Part shown: one piece after another, positions 33,668 to 42,293 of the stretch
Layout of the letters: each line of letters begins with the position of its first letter
How positions within the stretch are numbered: position 1 is the first letter of the stretch
NCBI GenBank assembly: GCA_944327255.1
Contig: CALVHA010000017.1
Span: 1-53,610, forward strand
Source of the DNA: Candidatus Gastranaerophilales bacterium
GTDB taxonomy: Bacteria > Cyanobacteriota > Vampirovibrionia > Gastranaerophilales > Gastranaerophilaceae
Direction of reading: 5' to 3'
Length of the DNA: 53,610 nt
Translations under genes and position numbers: made by a program
The notes under the pieces: model-generated
Told to the model about the DNA's origin: nothing
Database searches by the model: none
What the model saw: only the letters and a program-made list of their open reading frames with translations

Positions 33668-33920
33668 AATCCTTATTTTAATCTATTTTTACAAAATTTT
33701 CAAGATAAACTTATGTAAAAATTAAACTCATAATAGTACAAATCAAACCGAATATGAGTTATACTACCAATGTAGCAAATTATAAATTGCCATCTATATG
33801 GCGTATTGTAAATAACAATGAATGAAGTAAAATATTTTAAGGAATGTTAAAATTTCGTACTTATTTTGACAATTTAAACGCTTCAGTGTTTTTACATATT
33901 TAGTGGTAGGCAGGTAGATA

Positions 33921-35903
33921 TTGGAAAATAATTTAGAGTTAGATAATAAAAAGAATGCAACAAAAGTTAAAAAGAATCGTTCGCTCAGCACGGTTACAAA
34001 CCCTGTTGCAAAAAATTCAGCTCCTACAGATAAGAAAAAAACACCGAAAACCGAAAAGAAAAACACTGTTATTCAAAAGCAGAATGCACCGGCTCGAAAT
34101 ACATCTCCTGTAGATAATCCGCTTACCAAAAACAGAGAGATCGTCGCAAGATTAAATAATATAAACACAGTTAAAACCTCAAATAAAATGTATGGGGGAT
34201 ATTTAAGCAATGCGCTTTCCTCTTCACATAAAACAGTTGATTATACCGAAATCATAAGAGATTTAAATTCCTCTCTACAACATAAAAAAACATTTAATGA
34301 TTTATCGACTGCTATTCACAATATCTTCACCGAAAAATTACACTGTAATTTTTCGGCATTCGGGATTTATCATGAAAAGTCAAAATGCATTAATTTAAAA
34401 TTAACCAATATTATGGGGAGTACATACTCTTCAAAAATTTTCCTCTCAGAAACAGAAAACCCTGTAATCGAATGTTTTACAAGCTCTTCTGCTGTAATTC
34501 AAAATAATAATAACTTTCTGAATATTCCGTATATGAACAGCTCTTCGACAATTTTACTTCCGCTTGTATCTCTTAATCAGACAGTAGGAGTAATGATACT
34601 TGGAAAAGAAGATGAAAAATATAATATCGGTATATTATCATTCATAGCAAATTATGCGGCAATGTATATGCACAACATCGACTTGCTTGAAAAAACAAAC
34701 AAATATGCAAACACTGATACCCTGACAACACTTTATAATCACAGGGGATTTCAGGAAGTACTTGCAAATGAAATTCAAAAAAGTGAAGAAACTAATACAC
34801 CTCTTTCTATAATAATGTTTGATATTAACAATATATCAAAAATTAACAGAGAACTTGGACACGCCAAGGGAGATGAAGTCATTAGACTTCTGGCAGAAAA
34901 AATCAAACAAAATGCCCGTTCAAACGATAAAGCAGGCAGATACGGTGGAGATGAAATTGCTCTTATCCTCCCGAATACAAACACAAATGATGCAAAATAT
35001 CTTGCAGAATATATCACCTATTGTCTATCCTGCTGTTTTGTGGATGATGTAGGCCCCGTTAAGGTTTCTGTCGGGATTTCAACATATCCGGATAACACAA
35101 AAGATCAGGAAAAATTACTTATTCTTGCAGAACAGGCAATGTACATTTCTCAGGCCAAAGGATACAAAGAAGGGATGTCGGCAATTATAAGTTCCTCAGA
35201 TTTTAACTTCTGGGATGACGCTGCCCTGAATTCTTTTGCAGAAGTTATTGCAAAACGCCATGCACAGCTTGGAATAAACTTTGAAGAAGAACTTGTTCAT
35301 AAATTCAATAATGAAGAAATTATATCTCATAACCACCTTATAGAAATGGTCACCTCGCTTGCAGGAGCAATTGATGCGAAAGATCCTTACACAAAAGGGC
35401 ATTCAACAAGTGTTTCCAGATATGCAGAAGCACTAGCACGCGCAATTAATCTGCCTGAAGAAGAAGTCCAAAAAATACGTCTTGGCGGACTGTTACATGA
35501 CGTCGGGAAAATCGGGATTCCTGAAAATGTCCTGAGAAAACCTGGAAGACTTGAAGATGATGAATGGGAAATAATGAAACAGCATCCTGTTATAGGAGCA
35601 GAGAAAGTGCTTGCTCCAAATGAGGCTTTAAGCCATTTAATTCCTATAGTAAAATACCATCACGAACATATTGACGGAAGCGGGTATCCTGAACATTTGA
35701 AAGGTGAAGAAATTCCTTTATCCGCAAGAATTGTTGCCGTAGCTGATACATACCATGCACTTATAAGTGACAGACCATACAGAAAAGGGATGTCTGTTGA
35801 AAAGGCCTGCGAAATTTTGCAGGAAGGCGCAGGAAAACTCTGGGATGCTGATTTAGTCAGACACTTTATTGCAATTGCTCCGTCTTTATCAACAATAATA
35901 TAA
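33921..35903 (+). CDS. GAF-GGDEF-HD-GYP cyclic di-GMP signalling protein
   Basis: The 660-residue protein both could make and degrade cyclic di-GMP. Residues 1-90 are basic and disordered. A GAF-like sensor spans about 105-250. The GGDEF domain (255-420) has Asp301, the active-site loop GGDEI (342-346, Ile in place of Phe) and an inhibitory I-site RSND (333-336) five residues before it. The HD-GYP phosphodiesterase domain (475-655) has HD 526-527, GKIGIP and HHEHIDGSGYP (580-590). There is no membrane segment. The start is a TTG with AGGTAGATA upstream; no better start lies nearby. It could control the pilus ATPase, whose MshEN-type region may bind the same nucleotide. Confidence 0.93.
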   Translation: MENNLELDNKKNATKVKKNRSLSTVTNPVAKNSAPTDKKKTPKTEKKNTVIQKQNAPARNTSPVDNPLTKNREIVARLNNINTVKTSNKMYGGYLSNALSSSHKTVDYTEIIRDLNSSLQHKKTFNDLSTAIHNIFTEKLHCNFSAFGIYHEKSKCINLKLTNIMGSTYSSKIFLSETENPVIECFTSSSAVIQNNNNFLNIPYMNSSSTILLPLVSLNQTVGVMILGKEDEKYNIGILSFIANYAAMYMHNIDLLEKTNKYANTDTLTTLYNHRGFQEVLANEIQKSEETNTPLSIIMFDINNISKINRELGHAKGDEVIRLLAEKIKQNARSNDKAGRYGGDEIALILPNTNTNDAKYLAEYITYCLSCCFVDDVGPVKVSVGISTYPDNTKDQEKLLILAEQAMYISQAKGYKEGMSAIISSSDFNFWDDAALNSFAEVIAKRHAQLGINFEEELVHKFNNEEIISHNHLIEMVTSLAGAIDAKDPYTKGHSTSVSRYAEALARAINLPEEEVQKIRLGGLLHDVGKIGIPENVLRKPGRLEDDEWEIMKQHPVIGAEKVLAPNEALSHLIPIVKYHHEHIDGSGYPEHLKGEEIPLSARIVAVADTYHALISDRPYRKGMSVEKACEILQEGAGKLWDADLVRHFIAIAPSLSTII

Positions 35904-35906
35904 AAT

Positions 35907-36416
35907 TTATTCTTCAGGAATTTCTATATGTGCATTACTTGCATGTTCAGTTATAATTCTGTCAATTTCATTTCTTGCGTCAAGTTTAGATGCTAACTCT
36001 TTTTTTTCAAGATTATATTTTTTACAGAGTTTTTCATAATAATAAAGCTGTTTTTTAGTCGGCAATTCTTTACTCATTTTGACTTCCTGTAAAAATTTTC
36101 TCTTTTTCTTTTCAAATTCTTTATTCGCCTGAATTATAGGTTCCTGTTTCTTTTTATAGTCATAATATTTTCGACATTCTTTAAGAAAAAGTTTTGTGTC
36201 TGCAATAAACTTTTCATCATCAATAATATCTGCAAGAAACTCAAATCTTGAAGCGTTTATCTCTAAATAATACCTCTCGTCTTCGATAAATTTCTCAAAA
36301 ATTTCATCAACAGACAATTCCGGACTCTTTTTCACGAGTGCCCGTAAAAAATTACATAATGCAGATTTCTGGTTTTTAGTTAAATCCAAATAAATTTGTT
36401 TTTTAATTTCATACAT
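35907..36416 (-). CDS. Hypothetical charged helical protein
   Basis: No firm family. The 169-residue protein is Lys/Glu-rich and helical. A C-terminal segment (ELPTKKQLYYYEKLCKKYNL) resembles the 'T-x-K-Q--Y---L-KK' helices found in small DUF3072-type or SAP-like domains. The N-terminal part (NQKSALCNFLRALVKKSPEL) has no match I know. The stop lies three bases from the stop of the converging GGDEF/HD-GYP gene. The start has no clear ribosome-binding site. Confidence 0.7.
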   Translation of the reverse strand: MYEIKKQIYLDLTKNQKSALCNFLRALVKKSPELSVDEIFEKFIEDERYYLEINASRFEFLADIIDDEKFIADTKLFLKECRKYYDYKKKQEPIIQANKEFEKKKRKFLQEVKMSKELPTKKQLYYYEKLCKKYNLEKKELASKLDARNEIDRIITEHASNAHIEIPEE

Positions 36417-36515
36417 ATAACCAGTTTATCGTTAAGATTACAAAATGTAAATAACTACTTTTAAAATAATCTCCTTTTTTGTATGATGGTCGTGTGTATG
36501 AAAAGGAGAAAAAAT

Positions 36516-37157
36516 ATGCCAAAATTCAATTTAATGTCATACATAATGCCTCCTGAAGATAAGATGTTTTTCCAACTCTTTCAGGACAGTGCGGAAATTT
36601 GTCTGCAATCCGCAAAATTGTATGATGAAATTATGCATACCCAGCTGACGGAAGACCAAAAAGAAAAAGCTCTTAAATTCAGAAAAAAAGGGAAACTTTC
36701 TTATAAGCTCGTTCTTAAACAGCTTAACAAAAGTTTTATAACACCGATTGAACGAGAGGATATTCAATATATAGCATCCCAATTAAATAAAATTAATAAA
36801 AAAATCATAAAAGCCTGTCTTAATTTAGATGTGTACCACTTAACAGCATACACAAACGAAATGAAAGAACAGGCTTTAACTTTGGTTCAAGCTACAGAAC
36901 AAATGGGCGAAATTATTAAAAAATTTAAAAAAGTTTCAGATGTTGAAGACATCACAAAAACAAATATTGCAATGAAAGAATTGGAAACACACGGAGATGA
37001 AATTCATCATAGAGCAATGTATGAGCTATTCTCCGGTAAATATGAAGCTCTGGATGTAATTAAACTACGTGATATGTATAAAGAAATCGAAAACGCTCTG
37101 GATGCTTGTTTTAACGTTTCGGATACAATTTTGAATGTTGTACTGAAACAAAGCTAA
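36516..37157 (+). CDS. DUF47/PhoU-like regulator of Pit phosphate transport
   Basis: DUF47 proteins are PhoU-like helical bundles encoded next to Pit transporters. Typical features here are MPPEDKMFFQLFQDSAE at the start and ELETHGDEIHHRAMYELFSG, which supplies the conserved acidic metal-binding E-x-x-x-D of this family. From the ATG at 36516 (AAAAGGAG nine bases before) it has 213 residues; the longer frame from 36483 would place the ribosome-binding site inside the coding region. pit follows 21 bases downstream. Confidence 0.92.
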   Translation: MPKFNLMSYIMPPEDKMFFQLFQDSAEICLQSAKLYDEIMHTQLTEDQKEKALKFRKKGKLSYKLVLKQLNKSFITPIEREDIQYIASQLNKINKKIIKACLNLDVYHLTAYTNEMKEQALTLVQATEQMGEIIKKFKKVSDVEDITKTNIAMKELETHGDEIHHRAMYELFSGKYEALDVIKLRDMYKEIENALDACFNVSDTILNVVLKQS

Positions 37158-37178
37158 CCCGTATAAAAAGGAAAATTT

Positions 37179-38189
37179 ATGTCATTAACATTATTAATAT
37201 TAATAGCTGTAATTATCGTTGCATTAGCGTTTGAATTTATAAATGGATTTCATGACTGTGCGAATGCAATTGCAACAGTAGTTTCTACAAAAGTACTTTC
37301 GCCCAAACAAGCTGTTTTATATGGAGCAACCCTAGAATTTATCGGAGCTTTAACGGGTACACACGTAGCAAAAACAATCGGTTCAGGAATTGTCAATGCT
37401 GATATGGTTACTTTAACTGTAATTTTCAGTGCATTATTAGGTGCAGTTATATGGAACTTATTTACCTGGTATTTGGGACTACCTTCAAGTTCTTCTCACG
37501 CACTAATCGGCGGACTTCTTGGCGCCTCCATAGTAAAAGCAGGAATATCCTGTGTACATTTTACAACGTTAATTGATAAAGTTATTATTCCAATGTTTGC
37601 ATCACCAGTTTTGGGTTTTTGCATGGGATTTAGCGTAATGCTTATTATGATTCGTATTTTATGGCATACAAATCCTCAGGTTGTTAATAAAAGATTTAGA
37701 AAATTACAATTATTTTCATCGGGATTAATAGCGCTAAGTCACGGTTCTAATGATGCACAAAAAACTATGGGGATTATTACTCTTGCACTTTTAGCATGCG
37801 GTTATCTACATAAATCTCCTACAGGAGATTTTGATATCCCTGTATTTGTAATCATCATTTGTGCTATAACAATGGCTGCCGGCACAATGAATGGTGGATA
37901 TAAAATTATTAAAACAATGGGGCATAAAATTATTAAACTAAAACCTGTACATGGGTTTGCGGCTGAAACATCGGCTGCATCATTAATTTTAATGGCTTCA
38001 CATTTTGGAATCCCATTGAGTACAACACACATTGTATCAACAGCAATTATGGGGGTAGGTTCTACCTTGCATGCACATGCTGTTAAATGGCGGGTTGTAG
38101 GAAATATTGTAACCGCATGGGTTGTAACAATTCCTGCGTGTATGATTTTATCGGCAACTATTTATTTTATAGTTGAAAGTTTTAAGTAA
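37179..38189 (+). CDS. pit: Low-affinity inorganic phosphate transporter, Pit family
   Basis: This cation-coupled phosphate permease has 336 residues and about ten membrane segments. The two inverted family repeats are seen in FEFINGFHDCANAIATVVST (about 20-39) and GLIALSHGSNDAQKTMGIIT (about 182-201), each with the conserved (H/N)-x-x-x-(A)N/D phosphate-site residues. LPSSSSHALIGGLLGA and PLSTTHIVSTAIMGVG are the matching half-helix motifs. It is co-transcribed with the DUF47 gene before it. Confidence 0.95.
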   Translation: MSLTLLILIAVIIVALAFEFINGFHDCANAIATVVSTKVLSPKQAVLYGATLEFIGALTGTHVAKTIGSGIVNADMVTLTVIFSALLGAVIWNLFTWYLGLPSSSSHALIGGLLGASIVKAGISCVHFTTLIDKVIIPMFASPVLGFCMGFSVMLIMIRILWHTNPQVVNKRFRKLQLFSSGLIALSHGSNDAQKTMGIITLALLACGYLHKSPTGDFDIPVFVIIICAITMAAGTMNGGYKIIKTMGHKIIKLKPVHGFAAETSAASLILMASHFGIPLSTTHIVSTAIMGVGSTLHAHAVKWRVVGNIVTAWVVTIPACMILSATIYFIVESFK

Positions 38190-38197
38190 TCTAAAAT

Positions 38198-38308
38198 CTA
38201 ATTGGCGATAAATAATATTGGCATTGTTAATGAGGCGACTATACCTATTACTAGAAGTGTTATTGATACTTCTGCTATGTTATAAGGGCCCTATATAGCT
38301 TTTTTTAC
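38198..38308 (-). pseudogene. Remnant of a type IV pilin gene
   Basis: Read on the minus strand, the 38198-38281 part gives NIAEVSITLLVIGIVASLTM followed by PILFIAN and a stop. This matches the hydrophobic N-terminal helix of the pilin at 48383 (FTLAEVLITLGIIGVVAAMT then MPTLLN) at most positions, including Glu and the TMP end. Upstream in the same frame are VKKAI and a stop at 38291-38293, corresponding to the usual KKAF before the cleavage site. There is no start codon, no ribosome-binding site, and nothing resembling the globular domain. It is therefore a decayed fragment. Confidence 0.7.
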
Positions 38309-38375
38309 AGGCGTTATATGACTAATAGACTACCTCTTTCGTCCATTTTTCAAGAGGGATGAAGATGTAAAGAAT

Positions 38376-39026
38376 TTATGTATTAAAAATTCTATCTCCA
38401 GCATCACCCATGCCAGGCACTATATACCCTTTATCATTCAATTTTTCATCAATTGCTGCAGTTATAATCTCTATTTCAGGAAAGTACTTTTGAATATTTT
38501 CAATACCCTCAGGCGCTGCAATTATACAAATACATTTTATATTTTCAACAGGAATTCCTTTATCCGCATATAATCTTATTGCCTCTATAAGGGAATTTCC
38601 AGTTGCGAGCATAGGATCCGTTATATAAACATAAAACTTTTCCGGATTTTGCGCTTCCATAGGAACTTTATTATAATACCACACAGGTTTTAAAGTCTTC
38701 TCATCCCTATACATCCCAATATGTCTGATACAAGCCTGAGGCAAGATATCAATTGCTTCGTCCGTAAAAATCAATCCCGCACGCAAAATAGGTGAGATAA
38801 TTAAATTTATATCAGGATCAATAGTTTTAGCGGTAAATGTTGTTAACGGAGTAGTTATTTTAGTATCAACAAGCGGAAGGTTTTGAGCTGCCTCATAGAG
38901 AAGGCACCTTGTTATCTTTCTGGTTGCAATCCTAACTCCCTGACTATCTGTATCTTTATTTCGCATAGTGCAAAGATTTTGTAATACAACAGGATTATTA
39001 ATCACCCTGATTTTTTTGATGTTCAT
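38376..39026 (-). CDS. upp: Uracil phosphoribosyltransferase
   Basis: Upp converts uracil and PRPP into UMP (pyrimidine salvage). ISPILRAGLIFTDEA, HIGMYRDEKTLKPVWYYNK and YITDPMLATGNSLIEAI (PRPP loop) are standard, and IVPGMGDAGDRIFNT is the C-terminal uracil-binding end. The 216-residue length fits. GGGAGACAGTT precedes the ATG, and the first 29 bases overlap the 3' end of the MCE-domain gene. Confidence 0.96.
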   Translation of the reverse strand: MNIKKIRVINNPVVLQNLCTMRNKDTDSQGVRIATRKITRCLLYEAAQNLPLVDTKITTPLTTFTAKTIDPDINLIISPILRAGLIFTDEAIDILPQACIRHIGMYRDEKTLKPVWYYNKVPMEAQNPEKFYVYITDPMLATGNSLIEAIRLYADKGIPVENIKCICIIAAPEGIENIQKYFPEIEIITAAIDEKLNDKGYIVPGMGDAGDRIFNT

Positions 39027-39657
39027 AACTGTCTCCCTTAATTTTATCCCTTAAATGAATTCTCTTTTTATCAAGTGCATCAATGAAAATCCCAAATTGA
39101 TTAACAGATATAGAAAAATTCTTTACAGGATTTTCATGAACCTGGTGAACTTCAGGCTTAAGTTTTTCAACACCCTCATTAAATATTTGGCAGCGCACAA
39201 TAATAGAACCCAATTTATCAAACATATCGTTTAAAAGGCCGAGAGCTGCCCCCAGACGATTTGTCTGCTTTATTGCAATAAGATGTCCTGAAGCCTTTGA
39301 AACCTCATCCGGCGGATAAAGTTCTAATGATTTTGAACCTCCCATCCCATTAAATTCAACCGTTGCAATCACGCCCTGAGGAAGTGTTACACTCTTATCC
39401 GTAAGAACAAATTTAACATAAATATGATCCTCAATAATTTTAATATTATTTATGTATCCAATAGGAACTCCCATCATACGAACAGGAGAACCCACAATTA
39501 ATCCATCCACATCCTGAAGAAATATTTGATAAGTTTTTAATTCCTTTTGTTTTTTAATACTATGATAACGAAAAGCACTAACTCCAACAATAATAATTAA
39601 GAGCCAAATCACCAACTCAAGTAAAAAATATAACCTCATTTTTTGTTTTGAATTCAT
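38998..39657 (-). CDS. MCE/MlaD-domain lipid-transport protein
   Basis: A single N-terminal membrane segment (YFLLELVIWLLIIIVGVSAF) anchors the protein; an MCE domain follows (FLQDVDGLIVGSPVRMMGVP, then ATVEFNGMGGSKSLELYPP). MlaD-type proteins form hexameric rings that carry phospholipids between membranes. The protein is about 219 residues from the second ATG (39657); a start at 39681 adds eight Cys/Asn-rich residues, and neither start has a clear ribosome-binding site. No MlaE/MlaF partner genes are next to it; instead it overlaps upp by 29 bases. Presence of MCE again implies an outer membrane. Confidence 0.88.
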   Translation of the reverse strand: MNSKQKMRLYFLLELVIWLLIIIVGVSAFRYHSIKKQKELKTYQIFLQDVDGLIVGSPVRMMGVPIGYINNIKIIEDHIYVKFVLTDKSVTLPQGVIATVEFNGMGGSKSLELYPPDEVSKASGHLIAIKQTNRLGAALGLLNDMFDKLGSIIVRCQIFNEGVEKLKPEVHQVHENPVKNFSISVNQFGIFIDALDKKRIHLRDKIKGDSYEHQKNQGD

Positions 39658-39759
39658 AATATTATTATTGCATAAACACATAATTAATTACTACTTGCGA
39701 AAAAAATTTTTATATTATATGATTAATATATCTAAAGAAATAGAAATGTGAGGTTTACA

Positions 39760-39999
39760 ATGGAGCAAATTATAAAAGTAGCATGGGAATTAAATGAAAA
39801 CACTGATAACAGATATCAATTAGTTTATGAAATTGCTGAACTCGCAAAGAAACTTGTTGATGAAAATCAAGCTAAAAAAGCTCACGATGAATTTGGGTTT
39901 GAAGAAAATTTTGAAACAGGATACACAAGAGAAAATCCTGTAGAACATGCTATTATGGTAAAAGCTTCAGAAGCTGATGATAACAGATTAGTTGGTTAA
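39760..39999 (+). CDS. rpoZ: Probable RNA polymerase omega subunit
   Basis: The 79-residue product contains DNRYQLVYEIAELAKKLVDE and ENPVEHAIMVKASE, which follow the omega pattern (D/N-R-[YF]-x-L-V--A--RA--L, then P-V--A--E). The match is moderate, so the assignment is tentative. TGAGG precedes the ATG at 39760 by six bases; a GTG at 39748 overlaps that site and is rejected. A strong terminator follows. Confidence 0.6.
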   Translation: MEQIIKVAWELNENTDNRYQLVYEIAELAKKLVDENQAKKAHDEFGFEENFETGYTRENPVEHAIMVKASEADDNRLVG

Positions 40000-40003
40000 T
40001 ATA

Positions 40004-40054
40004 AAAACACAAGAGCTGGTATTTATTAAAGACAAAACAACTCTTGTGTTTTTT
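40004..40054 (+). terminator. Terminator after the omega-like gene
   Basis: ACACAAGAG and CTCTTGTGT form a 9-bp stem, extended by A-T pairs, with a 25-base loop. A T-run follows. Confidence 0.8.
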
Positions 40055-40074
40055 TGTGTATTTAGGGGGTTAAA

Positions 40075-40875
40075 ATGAATGAAAGTATAAGATTTATCAA
40101 TGAAAAAATTGGAGATTTTGAACCTGAAATAGGAATAATACTCGGCTCAGGACTTGGAGAACTTGCTGACGAATACTGTGATATCGCAATTCCTTACTCT
40201 GAAATCCCTAATTTCATACAATCAACTGTTAAAGGACACAAAGGAAGATTAGTTTTTTCAAATATTCATGATAAAAAAGTAGTTATGATGCAGGGAAGAA
40301 ACCATTTTTATGAAGGTCATACAATGCAGGAAATAACATATCCTGTAAAAGTTATGAAACAGCTTGGCGTAAAAAAACTTATCCTTACCAATGCCGCAGG
40401 TGCCGTTAATGAAAAGTACAATCCAGGAGATTTAATGCTTATTAAAGACCATATTAATTTTATGGGCACAAACCCTCTAATTGGACAAAATGACGAGTCT
40501 CTCGGAGAACGTTTCCCTGACATGACAGAAATTTATAAGGAAGATTTAATACAAGTTGCCGAAAAATGTGGGAATGAATTAGATATTCGCTTGCAAAAAG
40601 GCGTATATTTTGCAAATTCGGGTCCAAGTTACGAAACACCTGCGGAAATTCATATGGCAAGAATTCTTGGAGCAGACGCTGTAGGCATGTCAACAGTACC
40701 TGAAGCAATTGTTGCTAACTATTGTGGGATTAAAGTTTTAGGTATCAGCTGTATTTCAAATGCGGCAAGCTCATCAGGAGGTTCTAAACTATCTCATGAA
40801 GAAGTTATAGAAACAACCAATAGAGCCAAAACAAAGTTTAAACAACTTATTTTAAAAATAATTTCTGAGATATAA
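40075..40875 (+). CDS. punA: Purine-nucleoside phosphorylase
   Basis: This trimeric (PNP class I, low-molecular-mass) enzyme splits inosine and guanosine with phosphate. IILGSGLGELADE (phosphate loop), MQGRNHFYEGHTMQEITYPV, LTNAAGAVN, and GPSYETPAEIHMARILGAD followed by VGMSTVPEAIVAN are all signatures. The 266-residue length is normal. AGGGGGTTAAA precedes the ATG. A bidirectional terminator sits directly after the stop. Confidence 0.96.
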   Translation: MNESIRFINEKIGDFEPEIGIILGSGLGELADEYCDIAIPYSEIPNFIQSTVKGHKGRLVFSNIHDKKVVMMQGRNHFYEGHTMQEITYPVKVMKQLGVKKLILTNAAGAVNEKYNPGDLMLIKDHINFMGTNPLIGQNDESLGERFPDMTEIYKEDLIQVAEKCGNELDIRLQKGVYFANSGPSYETPAEIHMARILGADAVGMSTVPEAIVANYCGIKVLGISCISNAASSSGGSKLSHEEVIETTNRAKTKFKQLILKIISEI

Positions 40876-40907
40876 AAAAGAACCGCTTTTGAAGCGGTTC
40901 TTTTTTA
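40875..40907. terminator. Bidirectional terminator between punA and rseP
   Basis: AAAGAACCGCTT and AAGCGGTTCTTT form a perfect stem with a 3-base loop, with A- and T-runs on both sides. Confidence 0.92.
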
Positions 40908-40908
40908 T

Positions 40909-42279
40909 TTATAATTTTTGAGTGATCAATGCATAAATATCATTAAAACAGACAAGAATCATCAGAGCTATTAACAGCAAGAAACAGAAAGTTCCAATTT
41001 TATCGACGGTTTCATCACTTAAACGTCTTCCTCTGATTTTCTCAATGATTAAGAACAAAACATGCCCACCGTCCAGTGCAGGGATAGGCAAGAAGTTAAC
41101 TATTGCAAGATCCAGAGAAATTATTGCTGTCAACAGTAACCCTGAGAAAAATCCGCTTGTATTAATGACATCCCCACCTACTTTAGTTATTGCAATAATA
41201 CCGTGCAGATCACTTACAGGGATTTTTCCAGCAAAGATTTGATACAATCCGTAAAGTAGCATAGTTGTCTGATCCCATAAATATTTTGTACTCGTTATCA
41301 TAACAGCTTTAAAGCCTTTTGTCGGGATGACAACTTCCCTAATTTCCATTTGAATACCGATTAAACCATTTTTATTAGGATAAATAGGTTTCAATACAAC
41401 ATTTTTTCCGTTTCTATCCACCGTAATATTTACAGGACATACATTATCGGTATATGCCATAGCCAAATCATTCAAGGAATATGTTCCATCCGATATAATG
41501 ATATTTTTCCCTTGAGGAATTTTATCTCTTAAAGATTTTTGAGCATCAGTTAAATTTAATCTTTCATCTTTATATTTTTCAAAACCCTTAAGCACATTTT
41601 CATTTAATGTTAAAGGGGATTCATACTCTGATTTTGGTAACTTGATTATAACGTCATCCGGAATAACTTCATCCCTTGTAAAAGCAGGATTCAAAGCCTT
41701 AATCTTTTCATAAGTTTTTTCAACGGAAGCTTCGTCAACCTTTCCGTTGTTTTGCTTACTTAGCTGAACAAAAGTCACAATAGCATTAGGATTTGTAATT
41801 TTAGATCCGTTAACTTCAACAATCCTATCACCTTTTTGAAGTCCCGACTGCCAGATAGATTCTTCTTTAGGAGCTACAATATCTTTAACAAAAATATTAT
41901 AATTGCCAGAAGGCATCTGCCCCCAAATAAAAGCGGTAAGAACAACAAAAACAAAAGCACAAACTATATTTGCAAAAACACCGGCAGAAACAACAATCAA
42001 ACGCTGATAAATAGGTCTGTTCATAAATCTGTCCGGAGAATCCGCAGGAAGATCAAGCTCTTTATCATCATCCGGGAAAGCAACATATCCGCCAAGCAAA
42101 AAGGCATGGACAAGAACCTCCAAATCTCCAAACTGCTTTTTCCATAAAGTCGGACCTATCGGAAGGCCAAACCCGAATTTTGAAACTCTCATCTTAAACA
42201 TTTTTGCAGCGAGAAAATGCCCTGCCTCATGGACAAGAATTAACACGCTGAGTAGCAAAATCATTATAATTATAGACAT
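40909..42279 (-). CDS. rseP: Site-2 zinc metalloprotease, RseP/MmpA family
   Basis: This M50 intramembrane protease cuts membrane-bound regulators such as anti-sigma factors, and remnant signal peptides. HEAGH (17-21) in the first membrane helix binds zinc. LLGGYVAFPDDD is family-typical. A PDZ domain starts near 135 (GLQKGDRIVEVNGSKI), with an extended central insert up to about 300. NFLPIPALDGGH supplies the third zinc ligand. Four membrane helices are visible. The 456 residues are a little longer than most because of the insert between PDZ halves. It lies 14 bases after speE. AGGGAATGTT precedes the ATG. Confidence 0.93.
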   Translation of the reverse strand: MSIIIMILLLSVLILVHEAGHFLAAKMFKMRVSKFGFGLPIGPTLWKKQFGDLEVLVHAFLLGGYVAFPDDDKELDLPADSPDRFMNRPIYQRLIVVSAGVFANIVCAFVFVVLTAFIWGQMPSGNYNIFVKDIVAPKEESIWQSGLQKGDRIVEVNGSKITNPNAIVTFVQLSKQNNGKVDEASVEKTYEKIKALNPAFTRDEVIPDDVIIKLPKSEYESPLTLNENVLKGFEKYKDERLNLTDAQKSLRDKIPQGKNIIISDGTYSLNDLAMAYTDNVCPVNITVDRNGKNVVLKPIYPNKNGLIGIQMEIREVVIPTKGFKAVMITSTKYLWDQTTMLLYGLYQIFAGKIPVSDLHGIIAITKVGGDVINTSGFFSGLLLTAIISLDLAIVNFLPIPALDGGHVLFLIIEKIRGRRLSDETVDKIGTFCFLLLIALMILVCFNDIYALITQKL

Positions 42280-42293
42280 AACATTCCCTGTTT

